NCBI GenBank assembly: GCA_024643795.1
Contig: JAHEMF010000020.1
Coordinates: forward strand, 1-44,940
Reading direction: 5' to 3'
From: Bacteroidota bacterium
GTDB taxonomy: Bacteria > Bacteroidota > Bacteroidia > AKYH767-A > OLB10
DNA: 44,940 bases
Shown here: positions 22,637-32,433 of the stretch, one piece after another
Layout: each line of letters begins with the position of its first letter
How positions within the stretch are numbered: position 1 is the first letter of the stretch
The notes under the pieces: model-generated
What the model saw: the letters and a program-made list of their open reading frames with translations, nothing else
Database searches by the model: none
What the model was told of the DNA's origin: nothing
Made by a program: the position numbers and the translations under genes

Positions 22637-24456
22637 TGTGTAAACAAATACTTCTAAGCATATTTTTAGCACTAGTAGCGCCAGTTTTTTGTGTTGGCCA
22701 GGCACAGAATGATGAAGATCTAGCGAACCAATACCTATCTACTAGTGAATACGATAAGGCTCAGGTGTACTTTGAAAAATGGTATGACAAGGATCCATAT
22801 CACGCATATAAACCTTATCTGAATTGCTTGCTGGTAATGAAAGAATATAAAGAGGCGTCCAAGCTGATAAAAAAGCATATGAAAATGATGCCTGGTAATC
22901 CAGCACTCTACGTTGATATGGGCACTGTTGAAGAGCAAAGCGGCGATGAAAAAGCAGCACAACAAAAGTACGAAGAAGCCATTCGTTCATTGAATGCCGA
23001 TGTACAACAGGTGCTTGCTCTTGGAAATGCATTCATAGAAAAAAGATTATACAGTTATGCCCAAGAAACTTACCTCAGAGGTCGTCAATTGCTTAATGGA
23101 GTTTATCCGTTTGCATTTGAACTAGCAGATGTATATGCACAAAAAAGGGAGTTTGATAAAATGGTGGATGAGTATCTTGATATGCTGCAGTTTTCCGAAA
23201 GCTACCTGCCAAACATACAGGCTGTATTACAAAATAAAATGACTTTTGATCTTGAAGGGGGATTGAATGAGGTCATAAGAACTTCATTGTTACGGAGAAT
23301 CCAGTCAAATCCGAATAACACAGTTTATAGTGAAATGTTGTACTGGCTCTATTTGCAGGAAAAGGATTTTTATTCGGCTTTTATTCAGGCTAAAGCTCTC
23401 GATAAGCGACTTGATGAAAATGGATTCAGAATACTAAATCTGGGTAGATTAGCCATGTATAATGAAGATTACGAAGTGGCGGAAGAATGTTTCAGGTTTA
23501 TCATTCAGAAAGGCAAGCAAAATTCATTATACATGAATGCCAGAATGAGTCTCGTAGAAGCAACAGACCGCAAGATCATATCAACAGGTGGATATAGTAA
23601 GACAGATCTCACCGAACTTGAAAACGAATATCTACAAATACTAAATGAATTTGGCAAAAATCAGGCTACTGCTCCGGTAATCAGTAAACTTGCACATCTT
23701 GAAGCTTTTTATCTAAACAAAATTGAAGCTGCCATTTCGTTATTAGAGGAAGCCATTTCACTGCCTAGAGTTACACCTCAGTTCATTGCTGAATGCAAAC
23801 TTGAATTAGGTGATATTCTTATTTTAACAGGAGAGATCTGGGATGCATCATTGTATTACTCTCAGGTGGATAAAGATTTTAAAAATGATGCTATAGGCAG
23901 AGAAGCAAAATACCGAAATGCCAGGTTATCATTTTATATGGGTGAATTCGACTGGGCTGCAGCCCAATTAAATGTTCTTAAATCAGCCACATCTCAACTC
24001 TTCTCTAACGATGCTATGTACCTTGGAATGCTCATTATGGATAATGTAGGATTGGATAGCAACACTACACCATTACTCATGTATTCCAGATCCGATCTTT
24101 ATGATTTTTGTAACCGTAATACCGAAGCAATGAGTACGCTGGATTCTCTACTCATTGAATGGCCGGGACATAGTCTTACCGACGAAGCCTGGTTCAAGCA
24201 AGGTGGCATTGAGGTTAAACGTGGCAACTACGCATCAGCTGTAAGCTATTTTAAAAAGGTATATGAAGTTTATCCTGATGATATATTAGCTGACGATGCA
24301 CTTTTTAAGATGGCTGACCTACGTGAAAATAAGCTGAACGAATCTGCTGAAGCAAAATCATTGTATGAAGAACTTTTGACCAAATATCCGGGGTCGCTTT
24401 TTGCAGTTGAGGCAAGAAAACGATTTCGCAAACTCAGAGGTGATTATGCAAATTAG
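22636..24456 (+). CDS. Tetratricopeptide-repeat exported protein
   Basis: A 606-residue protein with a signal peptide (residues 1-22, ILLSIFLALVAPVFCVGQA) and TPR-type helical repeats along its length. The clearest are at 31-65 (YLSTSEYDKAQVYFEKWYD), near 100-125 and at 515-600 (KRGNYASAVSYFKKVYEVYP, then AKSLYEELLTKYPGS). It probably acts in the periplasm as a protein-binding scaffold; no enzymatic domain is visible. It sits between serS and the DUF4286-rsmA pair. A role in envelope assembly is possible but not shown. Confidence 0.8.
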   Translation: MCKQILLSIFLALVAPVFCVGQAQNDEDLANQYLSTSEYDKAQVYFEKWYDKDPYHAYKPYLNCLLVMKEYKEASKLIKKHMKMMPGNPALYVDMGTVEEQSGDEKAAQQKYEEAIRSLNADVQQVLALGNAFIEKRLYSYAQETYLRGRQLLNGVYPFAFELADVYAQKREFDKMVDEYLDMLQFSESYLPNIQAVLQNKMTFDLEGGLNEVIRTSLLRRIQSNPNNTVYSEMLYWLYLQEKDFYSAFIQAKALDKRLDENGFRILNLGRLAMYNEDYEVAEECFRFIIQKGKQNSLYMNARMSLVEATDRKIISTGGYSKTDLTELENEYLQILNEFGKNQATAPVISKLAHLEAFYLNKIEAAISLLEEAISLPRVTPQFIAECKLELGDILILTGEIWDASLYYSQVDKDFKNDAIGREAKYRNARLSFYMGEFDWAAAQLNVLKSATSQLFSNDAMYLGMLIMDNVGLDSNTTPLLMYSRSDLYDFCNRNTEAMSTLDSLLIEWPGHSLTDEAWFKQGGIEVKRGNYASAVSYFKKVYEVYPDDILADDALFKMADLRENKLNESAEAKSLYEELLTKYPGSLFAVEARKRFRKLRGDYAN

Positions 24457-24479
24457 ATTTTCAATAGTAACACTTAGTT

Positions 24480-24785
24480 ATGATCATATACAATGTTACA
24501 GTAAATATAGATGATGCTGTTCATGAGGACTGGTTAAACTGGATGAAACAAGAGCATATTCCAGATGTTCTTAAAACCGGTCTTTTCAAATACCATAGGA
24601 TCTTGAAAGTATTGGCCGATGAGGAATCAGGTGGTGTCACCTACTCTATTCAATATTATTGTAATAGTATGAATGACTATTTGAACTATTCTGAAAACCA
24701 TGCACCTAGATTACAAAAAGAACACACTCACAGATACAAAGATAAATTTGTAGCTTTCAGAACGTTGCTGGAAGTGGTTGAATAA
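24480..24785 (+). CDS. DUF4286-family protein
   Basis: A 101-residue protein of unknown function, typical of Bacteroidota. MIIYNVTVNIDDAVHEDWLN, then WMKQEHIPDVLKTGLFKYHR and the acidic-histidine C-terminal part match the family. The fold is probably ferredoxin-like, similar to ABM dimers. It ends 7 bases before the likely rsmA ATG, a pairing I recall as common in the phylum. Confidence 0.85.
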   Translation: MIIYNVTVNIDDAVHEDWLNWMKQEHIPDVLKTGLFKYHRILKVLADEESGGVTYSIQYYCNSMNDYLNYSENHAPRLQKEHTHRYKDKFVAFRTLLEVVE

Positions 24786-24792
24786 CTCAACC

Positions 24793-25596
24793 ATGAAATC
24801 AATTCAAATGAATAAAGGCATTCGTCCATTAAAGCACCTTGGTCAACATTTTCTAAAAGACGAATCTGTATGTGAAAGGATCGTTACAGCTCTAAATCCA
24901 AAATTGTGTGGTTATGATCAACTATTAGAAATCGGACCGGGGACCGGGGTATTAACAAAGTATTTACTTAAAGTTGAAGTGGCCCGGTTTTATGCAATAG
25001 AATTGGATACCCGTTCAGTTGAATATCTTAAAGTAAATTATCCGGAGCTAGGTGAAAGATTGATAAATAGTGATTTCCTGTCAATGGATATTGGGTTTTT
25101 GGATGGGAAACAATTTGGTATAGCCGGTAACTTCCCATACAACATATCTTCTCAAATATTATTTAAAGTTCTAGATAACTGGCAGCTGATACCTGAATTG
25201 ATTGGTATGTTTCAAGATGAGGTTGCTCTCCGTATATGCTCGGCACCAGGTAATAAAACTTATGGCATATTGAGCGTCTTGTTACAGGCCTATTACACTA
25301 CAGAATATCTTTTTCAGGTTCCTCCACACGTTTTTATTCCTCCACCAAAGGTTAATTCAGGAGTTATCAGGCTCAGAAGAAAACCAGACCCCGGCCCGGG
25401 TTGTGATCCTGTTTTCTTTAAGAAAATTGTGAAGGCCGGATTCAACCAAAGACGTAAGACCCTCCGCAACTCACTTAAAACAATCTTAGGTGGCACTTCT
25501 ACCAACTTCCCTTATTCCGATAAAAGGCCTGAGCAGCTTGATTTCAATCAATTTGCAGAGATCGTCAATTGCGTATCAAAGCATGACGCCAGCTAA
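24793..25596 (+). CDS. rsmA: 16S rRNA A1518/A1519 dimethyltransferase
   Basis: KsgA/RsmA dimethylates two adjacent adenines near the 3' end of 16S rRNA during 30S assembly. PLKHLGQHFLKDE, the SAM-binding LEIGPGTGVLT, the catalytic GNFPYNISSQ (NLPY-type) and FNQRRKTLRNSLK in the C-terminal domain are present. An upstream in-frame TTG would overlap the previous gene; ATG at 24793 is preferred, with ATG at 24808 as an alternative. The length of 267 fits the family. Confidence 0.95.
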   Translation: MKSIQMNKGIRPLKHLGQHFLKDESVCERIVTALNPKLCGYDQLLEIGPGTGVLTKYLLKVEVARFYAIELDTRSVEYLKVNYPELGERLINSDFLSMDIGFLDGKQFGIAGNFPYNISSQILFKVLDNWQLIPELIGMFQDEVALRICSAPGNKTYGILSVLLQAYYTTEYLFQVPPHVFIPPPKVNSGVIRLRRKPDPGPGCDPVFFKKIVKAGFNQRRKTLRNSLKTILGGTSTNFPYSDKRPEQLDFNQFAEIVNCVSKHDAS

Positions 25597-25961
25597 TTAT
25601 TTTGAATTCAATACTTTAAATAACAGGATGAATATTGCAAATTGCTTTATTCTCCTTAGTTTTGCTGCGGCTAATTCACTTAAGCTTGTTAGGTGAGGTT
25701 ACTGAATGAAAAAAGGCTGCTGCCCGGAAATGTCGAGAGACGCCAATGGGTGGAGCAGGCTTTGTCGGAATAAGGCATAGCATAACGCAGCTTTCCAAAA
25801 CCAAGGAATAAGTCATTCTGAACTGAAACTCAACGAGGGGCTTAATATGGACGAGTTACTTTTATCCGTACATCGAACCGTGTGTTGGTGAGATCTGCTT
25901 TGGATAACTCCTGGTAATTCTATCCGCTGCCCTTTCCGCCTTTTGAATAGCTGCTAATGCT
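25597..25961. other. Unexplained 365-base intergenic region before mgtE
   Basis: No conserved gene or RNA was recognised. The middle part (25710-25830) is less AT-rich than its flanks and has partly complementary GC segments (AAAGGCTGC and GCAGCTTT). A 24-codon reading frame with a GGTGAGG site upstream starts at 25706 and ends at the TAG at 25780; it begins MKKGCCPEMSRD. It could be a leader peptide or chance. RNase P, tmRNA and M-box consensus sequences were looked for and not found. Confidence 0.35.
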
Positions 25962-27341
25962 ATGGAAAGCAATATCCAAAATATCGATATACACGCTCTG
26001 CTGGAAAGCAAGGATAGTAATGGATTGAAATCATTACTCAATGACTGGGTTCCTGAAGAGTTGGTCTTGCTTTGTGAGGATCTTTCTGTTGATGATATCC
26101 AAATAGTTTTTGGATCCATAGATAGGGATCAGGCATTTCAAACTTTTGAAAAATTTGAAGTCAATCTCCAGAAAGAACTGTTAGATGTTCTACCAAACAG
26201 ACTAATTGCACTTATCCTGAACGATATGTCGGCCGACAATCGGACAGCATTACTGGAAGAACTGGATCCTGAACAACTCAATAGGTTATTAAAGCTTTTA
26301 ACCCTTCGCGAAAAGCAAATTGCAATTTCTCTGTTGGGATACCCTGAAGATTCCATTGGTCGTTTGATGACCCCCGACTATCTTACCGTTCGAGAATACT
26401 GGACGGTTAAAGATGTTCTTGATTATATCAGGGTAAACGGAGAAAGAAGTGAAACGCTTGACATAATATATGTGGTAGATCAGCGAGGGTATCTAATGGA
26501 TGACCTGAAGATTGGAGAACTCCTGCTGGCTCCTCTCGACAACAAGGTCAGTGATATCATGGACGGTAAGAAGGTATCACTACTGGTTACCGATGATGAA
26601 GAAGTAGCGATTAATGTATTTAAAGAATTCAATCGGGTAGCATTACCTGTTACAGATTCACAGGGAATACTGCTCGGTATAATAACAATAGATGATGTTC
26701 TGGAACTGAGTGAAAAGGAAGATACTGAAGATATTCAAAAGATCGGTGGTGTTGAAGCTCTTGAAGAACCTTATATGGAAGTTCCATTGCAAAAAATGAT
26801 CCGTAAACGGGCACCATGGTTGATCATCCTGTTTTTAGGAGAACTACTTACTGCATCAGCGATGAGTTATTTTGAGCATGAAATTGCCAAGGCTGTAGTA
26901 TTAGCTTTATTTATTCCACTCATTGTATCCAGTGGAGGAAATACAGGCTCACAGGCCGCCACTCTTATCATTCGTGCCATGGCTTTGGGAGAAGTTACTA
27001 TTACTGACTGGTTCAGGATCATGCAACGTGAAATAGTATCAGGAATCACCTTAGGATTTATTCTGGGATTATTAGGTTTTACCAGAGTAGCAGCCTGGTC
27101 GATTTTTACAAATATTTATGGTGAACACTGGATGTATATAGCTTTAACCATAGGGTTCTCAGTGATGGGAGTTGTATTGTGGGGCACACTGATGGGTTCT
27201 ATGTTACCTTTATTACTAAAACGTTTAGGAGCTGACCCGGCCACTTCTTCAGCTCCTTTCATTGCAACACTTGTTGATGTTACAGGCTTACTTATTTATT
27301 TCACAATAGCCACAATGCTACTCACAGGCACTTTACTATAA
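25962..27341 (+). CDS. mgtE: Magnesium transporter MgtE
   Basis: Mg2+ channel/transporter. The N-domain (residues 15-130) has the MgtE helical repeats, including LNDMSADNRTALLEELDPEQ. Two CBS domains (about 135-260) contain SIGRLMTPDYLTV and ALPVTDSQGILLGIITIDDV, and act as the Mg2+ sensor. Five membrane helices end the protein, with the family pore motif in FIPLIVSSGGNTGSQAATL and late motif LGADPATSSAPFIATLVD. Length 459 is standard. The next gene starts 7 bases later, so co-transcription is likely. Confidence 0.95.
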   Translation: MESNIQNIDIHALLESKDSNGLKSLLNDWVPEELVLLCEDLSVDDIQIVFGSIDRDQAFQTFEKFEVNLQKELLDVLPNRLIALILNDMSADNRTALLEELDPEQLNRLLKLLTLREKQIAISLLGYPEDSIGRLMTPDYLTVREYWTVKDVLDYIRVNGERSETLDIIYVVDQRGYLMDDLKIGELLLAPLDNKVSDIMDGKKVSLLVTDDEEVAINVFKEFNRVALPVTDSQGILLGIITIDDVLELSEKEDTEDIQKIGGVEALEEPYMEVPLQKMIRKRAPWLIILFLGELLTASAMSYFEHEIAKAVVLALFIPLIVSSGGNTGSQAATLIIRAMALGEVTITDWFRIMQREIVSGITLGFILGLLGFTRVAAWSIFTNIYGEHWMYIALTIGFSVMGVVLWGTLMGSMLPLLLKRLGADPATSSAPFIATLVDVTGLLIYFTIATMLLTGTLL

Positions 27342-27348
27342 TCCAAAA

Positions 27349-28305
27349 ATGAAGCGGGTTCTATTTGCTGATACAATACATCCTGAGTTGGAATCTATTC
27401 TAAGCAGTAAAGGTTTTGAATGTATTCATGCATGGGATATGAATCTTGAAGAACTGATATCTGCAACAATTGAAAAAGACATTGAAGGTATTGTTATCCG
27501 GAGCAGATTCAAATTATCCAGATCAATTATAGAACAACTAGGGCCTATAAAATTTATTGCGAGGTTCGGGTCGGGCATGGAGAATATCGATATTGAAGCT
27601 GCCAATAAAAGAAATATAAATTGCTTAAATGCACCTGAAGGTAATAGCAACGCTGTTGCCGAAATGACTATTGGTTTACTTCTAAATATCTTACGTAATA
27701 TTCAAATAGCAGATCAGCAGGTAAGAGGTGGGGTCTGGCTAAGAGAAGAAAACCGTGGATATGAAGTTGAAGGAAAAACTATTGCCATTATTGGCTTTGG
27801 CAGGACCGGCAAGTCCTTATATTATAAATTGAAAGGTTTCAACTGTAATTTGATGGTATATGATCCATATGTCAAGATCGACCCAGATCAATTTTCATCC
27901 ATTCAACAAACAGAAATGAATGAGATATATGAACATGCAGACATCATATCATTTCATATTCCCTTAACTGACGAAACGAATCAAATGATAAATGAAACAT
28001 ACCTGAATAAATTTAAAAAACCGATCTGGCTTTTAAATACTTCTCGGGGGAAGATTCTAAATACTGCAGCTTTGGCTGATAAAATCAAAGCAAAGCAAAT
28101 CCTAGGAGCATGTTTAGATGTTTTTGAATATGAATCAACGTCATTTGAAAAGCTAGAAAGTGGATCAATTCCTGACCCATTAAAATTCCTTTTAAGTTCA
28201 AACAAGGTTATTCTTACTCCACACATTGCAGGGTGGACACATGAGAGCAACCTGAAGCTGTCTCAAATACTCGCAAAAAAGATATTAGACTTATACAATA
28301 CCTGA
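27349..28305 (+). CDS. D-isomer-specific 2-hydroxyacid dehydrogenase
   Basis: NAD-dependent oxidoreductase of the D-2-hydroxyacid dehydrogenase family, possibly a 3-phosphoglycerate dehydrogenase. KFIARFGSGMENIDIEAAN leads into the catalytic core. AIIGFGRTGKSLYYKL is the NAD-binding glycine motif. The catalytic Arg (LLNTSRGKILN), Glu (ACLDVFEYE) and His (LTPHIAGWT) are all present. Length 318 lacks the ACT domain of long SerA forms. It sits 7 bases after mgtE. Substrate uncertain. Confidence 0.82.
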   Translation: MKRVLFADTIHPELESILSSKGFECIHAWDMNLEELISATIEKDIEGIVIRSRFKLSRSIIEQLGPIKFIARFGSGMENIDIEAANKRNINCLNAPEGNSNAVAEMTIGLLLNILRNIQIADQQVRGGVWLREENRGYEVEGKTIAIIGFGRTGKSLYYKLKGFNCNLMVYDPYVKIDPDQFSSIQQTEMNEIYEHADIISFHIPLTDETNQMINETYLNKFKKPIWLLNTSRGKILNTAALADKIKAKQILGACLDVFEYESTSFEKLESGSIPDPLKFLLSSNKVILTPHIAGWTHESNLKLSQILAKKILDLYNT

Positions 28306-28323
28306 GCAGGATTGTTGCAAATG

Positions 28324-28356
28324 AAAAAGCCCTGCAACAAAATTGCTACAGGGCTT
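28324..28356 (-). terminator. Terminator of the rpoD-type sigma factor gene
   Basis: Arms AAGCCCTG/CAGGGCTT enclose a GCAA/TTGC inner pairing, and on the minus strand a run of five T residues follows. It lies 20 bases past the sigma gene stop and also between the two converging genes. Confidence 0.8.
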
Positions 28357-28376
28357 CACTCTATTATGAATAACAA

Positions 28377-29243
28377 CTATTCGAAATAAGATTTAAGCAA
28401 CTTGCTTCTAGAGTTATGTCGAAGTCTTTTGATACCATTGTCTTTGATCTGCCTAACACGCTCACGGGTCATATCAAGCTTTAGGCTTATCTCTTCAAGA
28501 GTGTGCGCCCGAGGATGTCCAATGCCATAAAAGAGTTTTAGTACATCGCTCTCTTTGGGAGGAAGTGTGCTCAAAGACCTCATAATATCCTGTTGCATAG
28601 ACTCTGCAAGCATATCATCATCTGCTGCTGATGAATTGGGATTTGAAAGTACATCCAGCAAATTACTTTGATCATCTTTGTTGTCAAATGGAGCATCAAC
28701 TGAAACCGCTCTTCCAGAAACACCCAAAGTATCTGTAACCTGCTGTTCTGTCATTTCGAGTATCTGTGATAGCTCTTCAGGGCTTGGTTCACGTTCAAAC
28801 TCCTGCTCAAGCTGCACGAATGCTTTTTTGATCTTGTTCAAAGCGCCAAGTTTGTTGAGTGGTAACCTTACTATTCTGGCCTGTTCTGCAAGCGCTTGAA
28901 GAATAGATTGACGGATCCACCAAACAGCGTAAGAAATAAACTTAAACCCTTTAGTTTCATCAAACTTTTTGGCTGCTTTAATTAGCCCTAGGTTTCCTTC
29001 ATTAATCAAATCAAGCAGACTTAATCCTTGGTTTTGATATTGTTTGGCAACTGATACTACAAACCTGAGATTTGCTCTTACAAGTTTGTCGAGGGCAGCC
29101 TGATCACCCTGATGTATTTTTTGTGCCAAAATCGGTTCTTCCTGTGCTGTGATCATTTCTTCGCGTCCAATTTCCTGAAGATACTTCTCAAGGGATGCAC
29201 TATCGCGATTAGTAATGGAAGGTGTAATTTTTAACTGCCTCAT
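28377..29243 (-). CDS. rpoD: Primary sigma-70 factor (RpoD/SigA, short Bacteroidota form)
   Basis: Directs RNA polymerase to housekeeping promoters. The protein is 288 residues and starts just before region 1.2 ([16 protein letters not shown]); region 1.1 is absent, as in Bacteroidota. Region 2 shows [19 protein letters not shown] and [17 protein letters not shown]. Region 3 has INKIKK-type helices and [12 protein letters not shown]. Region 4 shows [19 protein letters not shown] and [14 protein letters not shown]. It is the likely reader of the TAnnTTTG elements seen in this window. Confidence 0.95.
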   Translation of the reverse strand: MRQLKITPSITNRDSASLEKYLQEIGREEMITAQEEPILAQKIHQGDQAALDKLVRANLRFVVSVAKQYQNQGLSLLDLINEGNLGLIKAAKKFDETKGFKFISYAVWWIRQSILQALAEQARIVRLPLNKLGALNKIKKAFVQLEQEFEREPSPEELSQILEMTEQQVTDTLGVSGRAVSVDAPFDNKDDQSNLLDVLSNPNSSAADDDMLAESMQQDIMRSLSTLPPKESDVLKLFYGIGHPRAHTLEEISLKLDMTRERVRQIKDNGIKRLRHNSRSKLLKSYFE

Positions 29244-29559
29244 GTATTGGTTATTAGGTGATTAGTATGGTTTATTACAGCAAATTTGATGCCACATAGG
29301 GCGAGTGTCATTACATTTTCATGCGTTACACCACTATTTTTTCATGTATGCTATAACTTAAGACTGCCCTTTAAAATTGTCCTTAATTTCTGACAAATTT
29401 CAACATTTAAACAAGTAATTCAACCTATGGTTTATAGCTGCTTATAAATAATTACCATAATATGACGAATAAAAAGTTCTCTGGGTCGCCTCATAATCGG
29501 GTTTTGGTGGTTAAATTCGTGTTCTCAACGTAAATTATCCTGCTTAAAACAAATAGTAA
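29244..29559. other. Divergent intergenic region, rpoD / subtilisin
   Basis: AT-rich, with no supported gene. It contains nested arms TATGGT/ACCATA (29426-29431, 29454-29459) and TTTATA/TATAAA (29431-29436, 29443-29448), which could form a hairpin. No exact TAnnTTTG was found for either gene; GAAATTTG on the minus strand is the nearest match. Confidence 0.4.
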
Positions 29560-32370
29560 ATGACCAAAAACATACATAACCTGTTGATTATAAGTCTCTT
29601 GACTTTATCGCAGTTTGCCTTGGCTACAAACAGCAAAAACAGTTCAGGTATTCAATCCTACACCTTACCGGCCGGAGTTGGAATAAAAGATTACCAGAAG
29701 GGCGTATTAGTCATGAAACTAAAGCCTCAACACCGTTCAGAATCCAGGTTAAATTCGATTGAAATTACCGCTATCAACGAATCACTGACTTCAATCGGAG
29801 CCGGCACATTGACGAAGATTTTTCCTGACAAGGTGGCACCTAGTTTGGAAAGAAATGCCGCCGGACAAAAATTGGCAGATCTTTCACTGATCTACAAAGT
29901 CTCTTTTGACCCTTCAATACCAATTGAAAAAGCGATCAACAAGCTTTTAGCCACTGGATATTTTGAATTTGTGGAGCCTAAGTTCATCCCCAGGCTATTA
30001 TACAACCCTAATGATCCGAGTCAAGGGTCGCAATATTTTTTAAATAAAATTCAAGCTTACCAGGCTTGGGATATCTCAAAAGGTGACACCACTGTGGTTA
30101 TAGGTATCACTGATACCGGCACTGATACAGATCATCCGGACCTTGAAGCAAATATCAAACACAATTATGCAGACCCTATTAATGGCATTGATGATGACGG
30201 AGACGGATATACAGATAATTTCACAGGATGGGATCTGGGAGAAAACGACAATGATCCACAAGTAAATGCGAGTGTTCACGGATCACATGTATCTGGATGT
30301 GCTGCAGCAGTAACCGATAATAATGTTGGTGTTGCTTCACCCGGGTTTAACAGTAAATTTTTACCTGTCAAAATCTCTAACTCCAGTGGTAGTTTAACAG
30401 AAGCCTATGAAGGTATCGTTTATGCCGCAGACCATGGTTGTCAGATAATTAATTGCTCCTGGGGTGGGCCTGGCGGCAGCTCATTTGGACAAACAATTAT
30501 TGACTATGCAACCATAAATCAAAATGCAATTGTAATTGCAGCAGCAGGAAATGATGGAGTTGAAATGCAATTTTATCCGGCCGCATATAATTATGTGCTG
30601 GCTGTTGCATCAACAAGCAATTCAGATGGTAAATCGTCTTTCTCGAACTATGGAGCATTTGTAGATGTTTGTGCACCCGGCTCTTCTATCTTCTCTACAA
30701 TTTTCAATGACAACTATTCCTTCTCAAGTGGAACCAGTATGGCTTCACCTGTAACAGCAGGAGCCGCTGCCATAGTCAAAGCAATGAATCCATCATTTAA
30801 CGGACTTCAGATCGGAGAACAGTTGAGAGTTACCTGTGATAATATTTACAGTTCAAGCGGGAATAGTATTTATCAAGATAAATTAGGTAAAGGAAGAATA
30901 AACCTATTTCGAGCAATAACAGAAGTCAGCCCCAGCGTTAGAATGACTGAAGTTGTTATTACTGACAACAATGATGATGCATTTGTAATTGGTGATACTA
31001 TCAGTATAACAGGCCTGATCACAAACTTTTTAAGTCCGACAACCAACTTGGATATAACAATGATCAGCAATTCACCATATATATCTATTATAGATAATTA
31101 TCATTTGGTAGGAGCATTAGGCACACTTGCTACAACAGATAACAACTCTGATCCATTCTCATTCACAATTAACCCAAGCACACCTCAAAATATCAAGATC
31201 TATCTAAGAATGAATTTTTCAGATCTGGCATCAAATTACACAGACGTCCAATTGTTAGAAGTTACCGTTAATGTAGATTATATAAACGTTACAATTAATC
31301 AGGTACTTACAACTATCACTTCAAAAGGAAGAATTTGTTATAACGGAGAAAGTCAGCAGCAAGGCTTAGGCTTTCAATACAGTGGTGAAAATCTTGCATA
31401 TGAAGTTGGCTTGATGATCGGAAATAATTCAGGCAAAGTTTCAGATAATGTTAGAGGTGCTTCAGGAACAGATAATGATTTTGTGAGCAGCCAGGTAGTT
31501 CAGAAAATAGTACCATCAGTCAAATCCGATTTTGACCTGACAGGGTCATTCACAGATAACATAGCAGGGCCACCCATACCTGTTAACGTGCGTCATAATG
31601 CTTATGCATGGAGCAATGCCGGTGATGATAAATATGTTATCGTTGAATACATAATCAGTAATTCAGGTGCTAATTCACTGAGCAACATTTATTCAGGGAT
31701 TTTTGCAGATTGGGACATAATGGACTATAGCCTTAACAGAGCAGAAGAAGTGCCAGCACAGAAAATGGGTTACATATACAGCACACAGTCCGGTGGTTTA
31801 TATGCCGGCATTAAAGTATTATCCCCTACTCCATTTATTCACTATGGAATTGATAACCTTGCAGGACAAGGAGGTGTTAACATGACAGATGGTTATGATA
31901 CCGCAGAAAAGTATCAAACTCTTTCTACTAACCGAGCCGCCGCGGGACAAAATGGAAATGGAAATGATGTTATAGATGTAGTTAGCACCGGGCCATTTAC
32001 AATAAATCCAGGAGACTCTGTTAAGGTAGCATTTGCACTCATTGCAGGTGATGATCTGGCAGATATTACCACTAGCGCAACCAATGCTCAAATAAAATAT
32101 GACCAGCTTACTTCTATACAAAATATATCAGAACAGGCAGTTCTGAACATATATCCTAATCCGGCTCAAAATGAAATCAACTTAAGAGTTACTCCGGAAC
32201 TTTCCGGAAAGCTTATTTTGACCGATATTTCGGGTAGACTTATTTTAGAAAAGATTGCTATTCCTGTAAATGGCTTGATAACACTAGATATTACTGACCT
32301 TACAAGCGGGATGTATTTTATATCATTTAATAACGTCATTTCCAAATCAATTAAATTCATCAAAAATTAA
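29560..32370 (+). CDS. Subtilisin-like (S8) protease secreted by T9SS
   Basis: Secreted serine protease of 936 residues. A signal peptide (1-22) is followed by a propeptide region to about 145. The S8 domain has catalytic Asp185 (ITDTGTDTDHPDL), His240 (HGSHVSGCAAA) and Ser393 (GTSMASPVTAGAA). A Ca2+-type acidic loop DDDGDGYTDNFTGWDLGEND lies between Asp and His. A beta-rich region of about 400 residues follows. The last 75 residues are a T9SS type A sorting domain (LNIYPNPAQNEINLRV, ending FIKN). It is expected to reach the cell surface or medium. No inhibitor or partner gene is adjacent. Confidence 0.92.
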   Translation: MTKNIHNLLIISLLTLSQFALATNSKNSSGIQSYTLPAGVGIKDYQKGVLVMKLKPQHRSESRLNSIEITAINESLTSIGAGTLTKIFPDKVAPSLERNAAGQKLADLSLIYKVSFDPSIPIEKAINKLLATGYFEFVEPKFIPRLLYNPNDPSQGSQYFLNKIQAYQAWDISKGDTTVVIGITDTGTDTDHPDLEANIKHNYADPINGIDDDGDGYTDNFTGWDLGENDNDPQVNASVHGSHVSGCAAAVTDNNVGVASPGFNSKFLPVKISNSSGSLTEAYEGIVYAADHGCQIINCSWGGPGGSSFGQTIIDYATINQNAIVIAAAGNDGVEMQFYPAAYNYVLAVASTSNSDGKSSFSNYGAFVDVCAPGSSIFSTIFNDNYSFSSGTSMASPVTAGAAAIVKAMNPSFNGLQIGEQLRVTCDNIYSSSGNSIYQDKLGKGRINLFRAITEVSPSVRMTEVVITDNNDDAFVIGDTISITGLITNFLSPTTNLDITMISNSPYISIIDNYHLVGALGTLATTDNNSDPFSFTINPSTPQNIKIYLRMNFSDLASNYTDVQLLEVTVNVDYINVTINQVLTTITSKGRICYNGESQQQGLGFQYSGENLAYEVGLMIGNNSGKVSDNVRGASGTDNDFVSSQVVQKIVPSVKSDFDLTGSFTDNIAGPPIPVNVRHNAYAWSNAGDDKYVIVEYIISNSGANSLSNIYSGIFADWDIMDYSLNRAEEVPAQKMGYIYSTQSGGLYAGIKVLSPTPFIHYGIDNLAGQGGVNMTDGYDTAEKYQTLSTNRAAAGQNGNGNDVIDVVSTGPFTINPGDSVKVAFALIAGDDLADITTSATNAQIKYDQLTSIQNISEQAVLNIYPNPAQNEINLRVTPELSGKLILTDISGRLILEKIAIPVNGLITLDITDLTSGMYFISFNNVISKSIKFIKN

Positions 32371-32433
32371 TTAAAAAAAATTAAACAATATAACTGGTAG
32401 ATGAGTTGTATTTTTTAATCACAATCTAAAATA

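Noticed and set aside
25597-25961. RNase P RNA, tmRNA or M-box RNA
   Set aside because: The conserved sequence blocks of these RNAs were not found on either strand.
25862-26119. Minus-strand 85-codon frame across the mgtE start
   Set aside because: Most of it is antisense to clearly coding mgtE, and the rest shows no family similarity.
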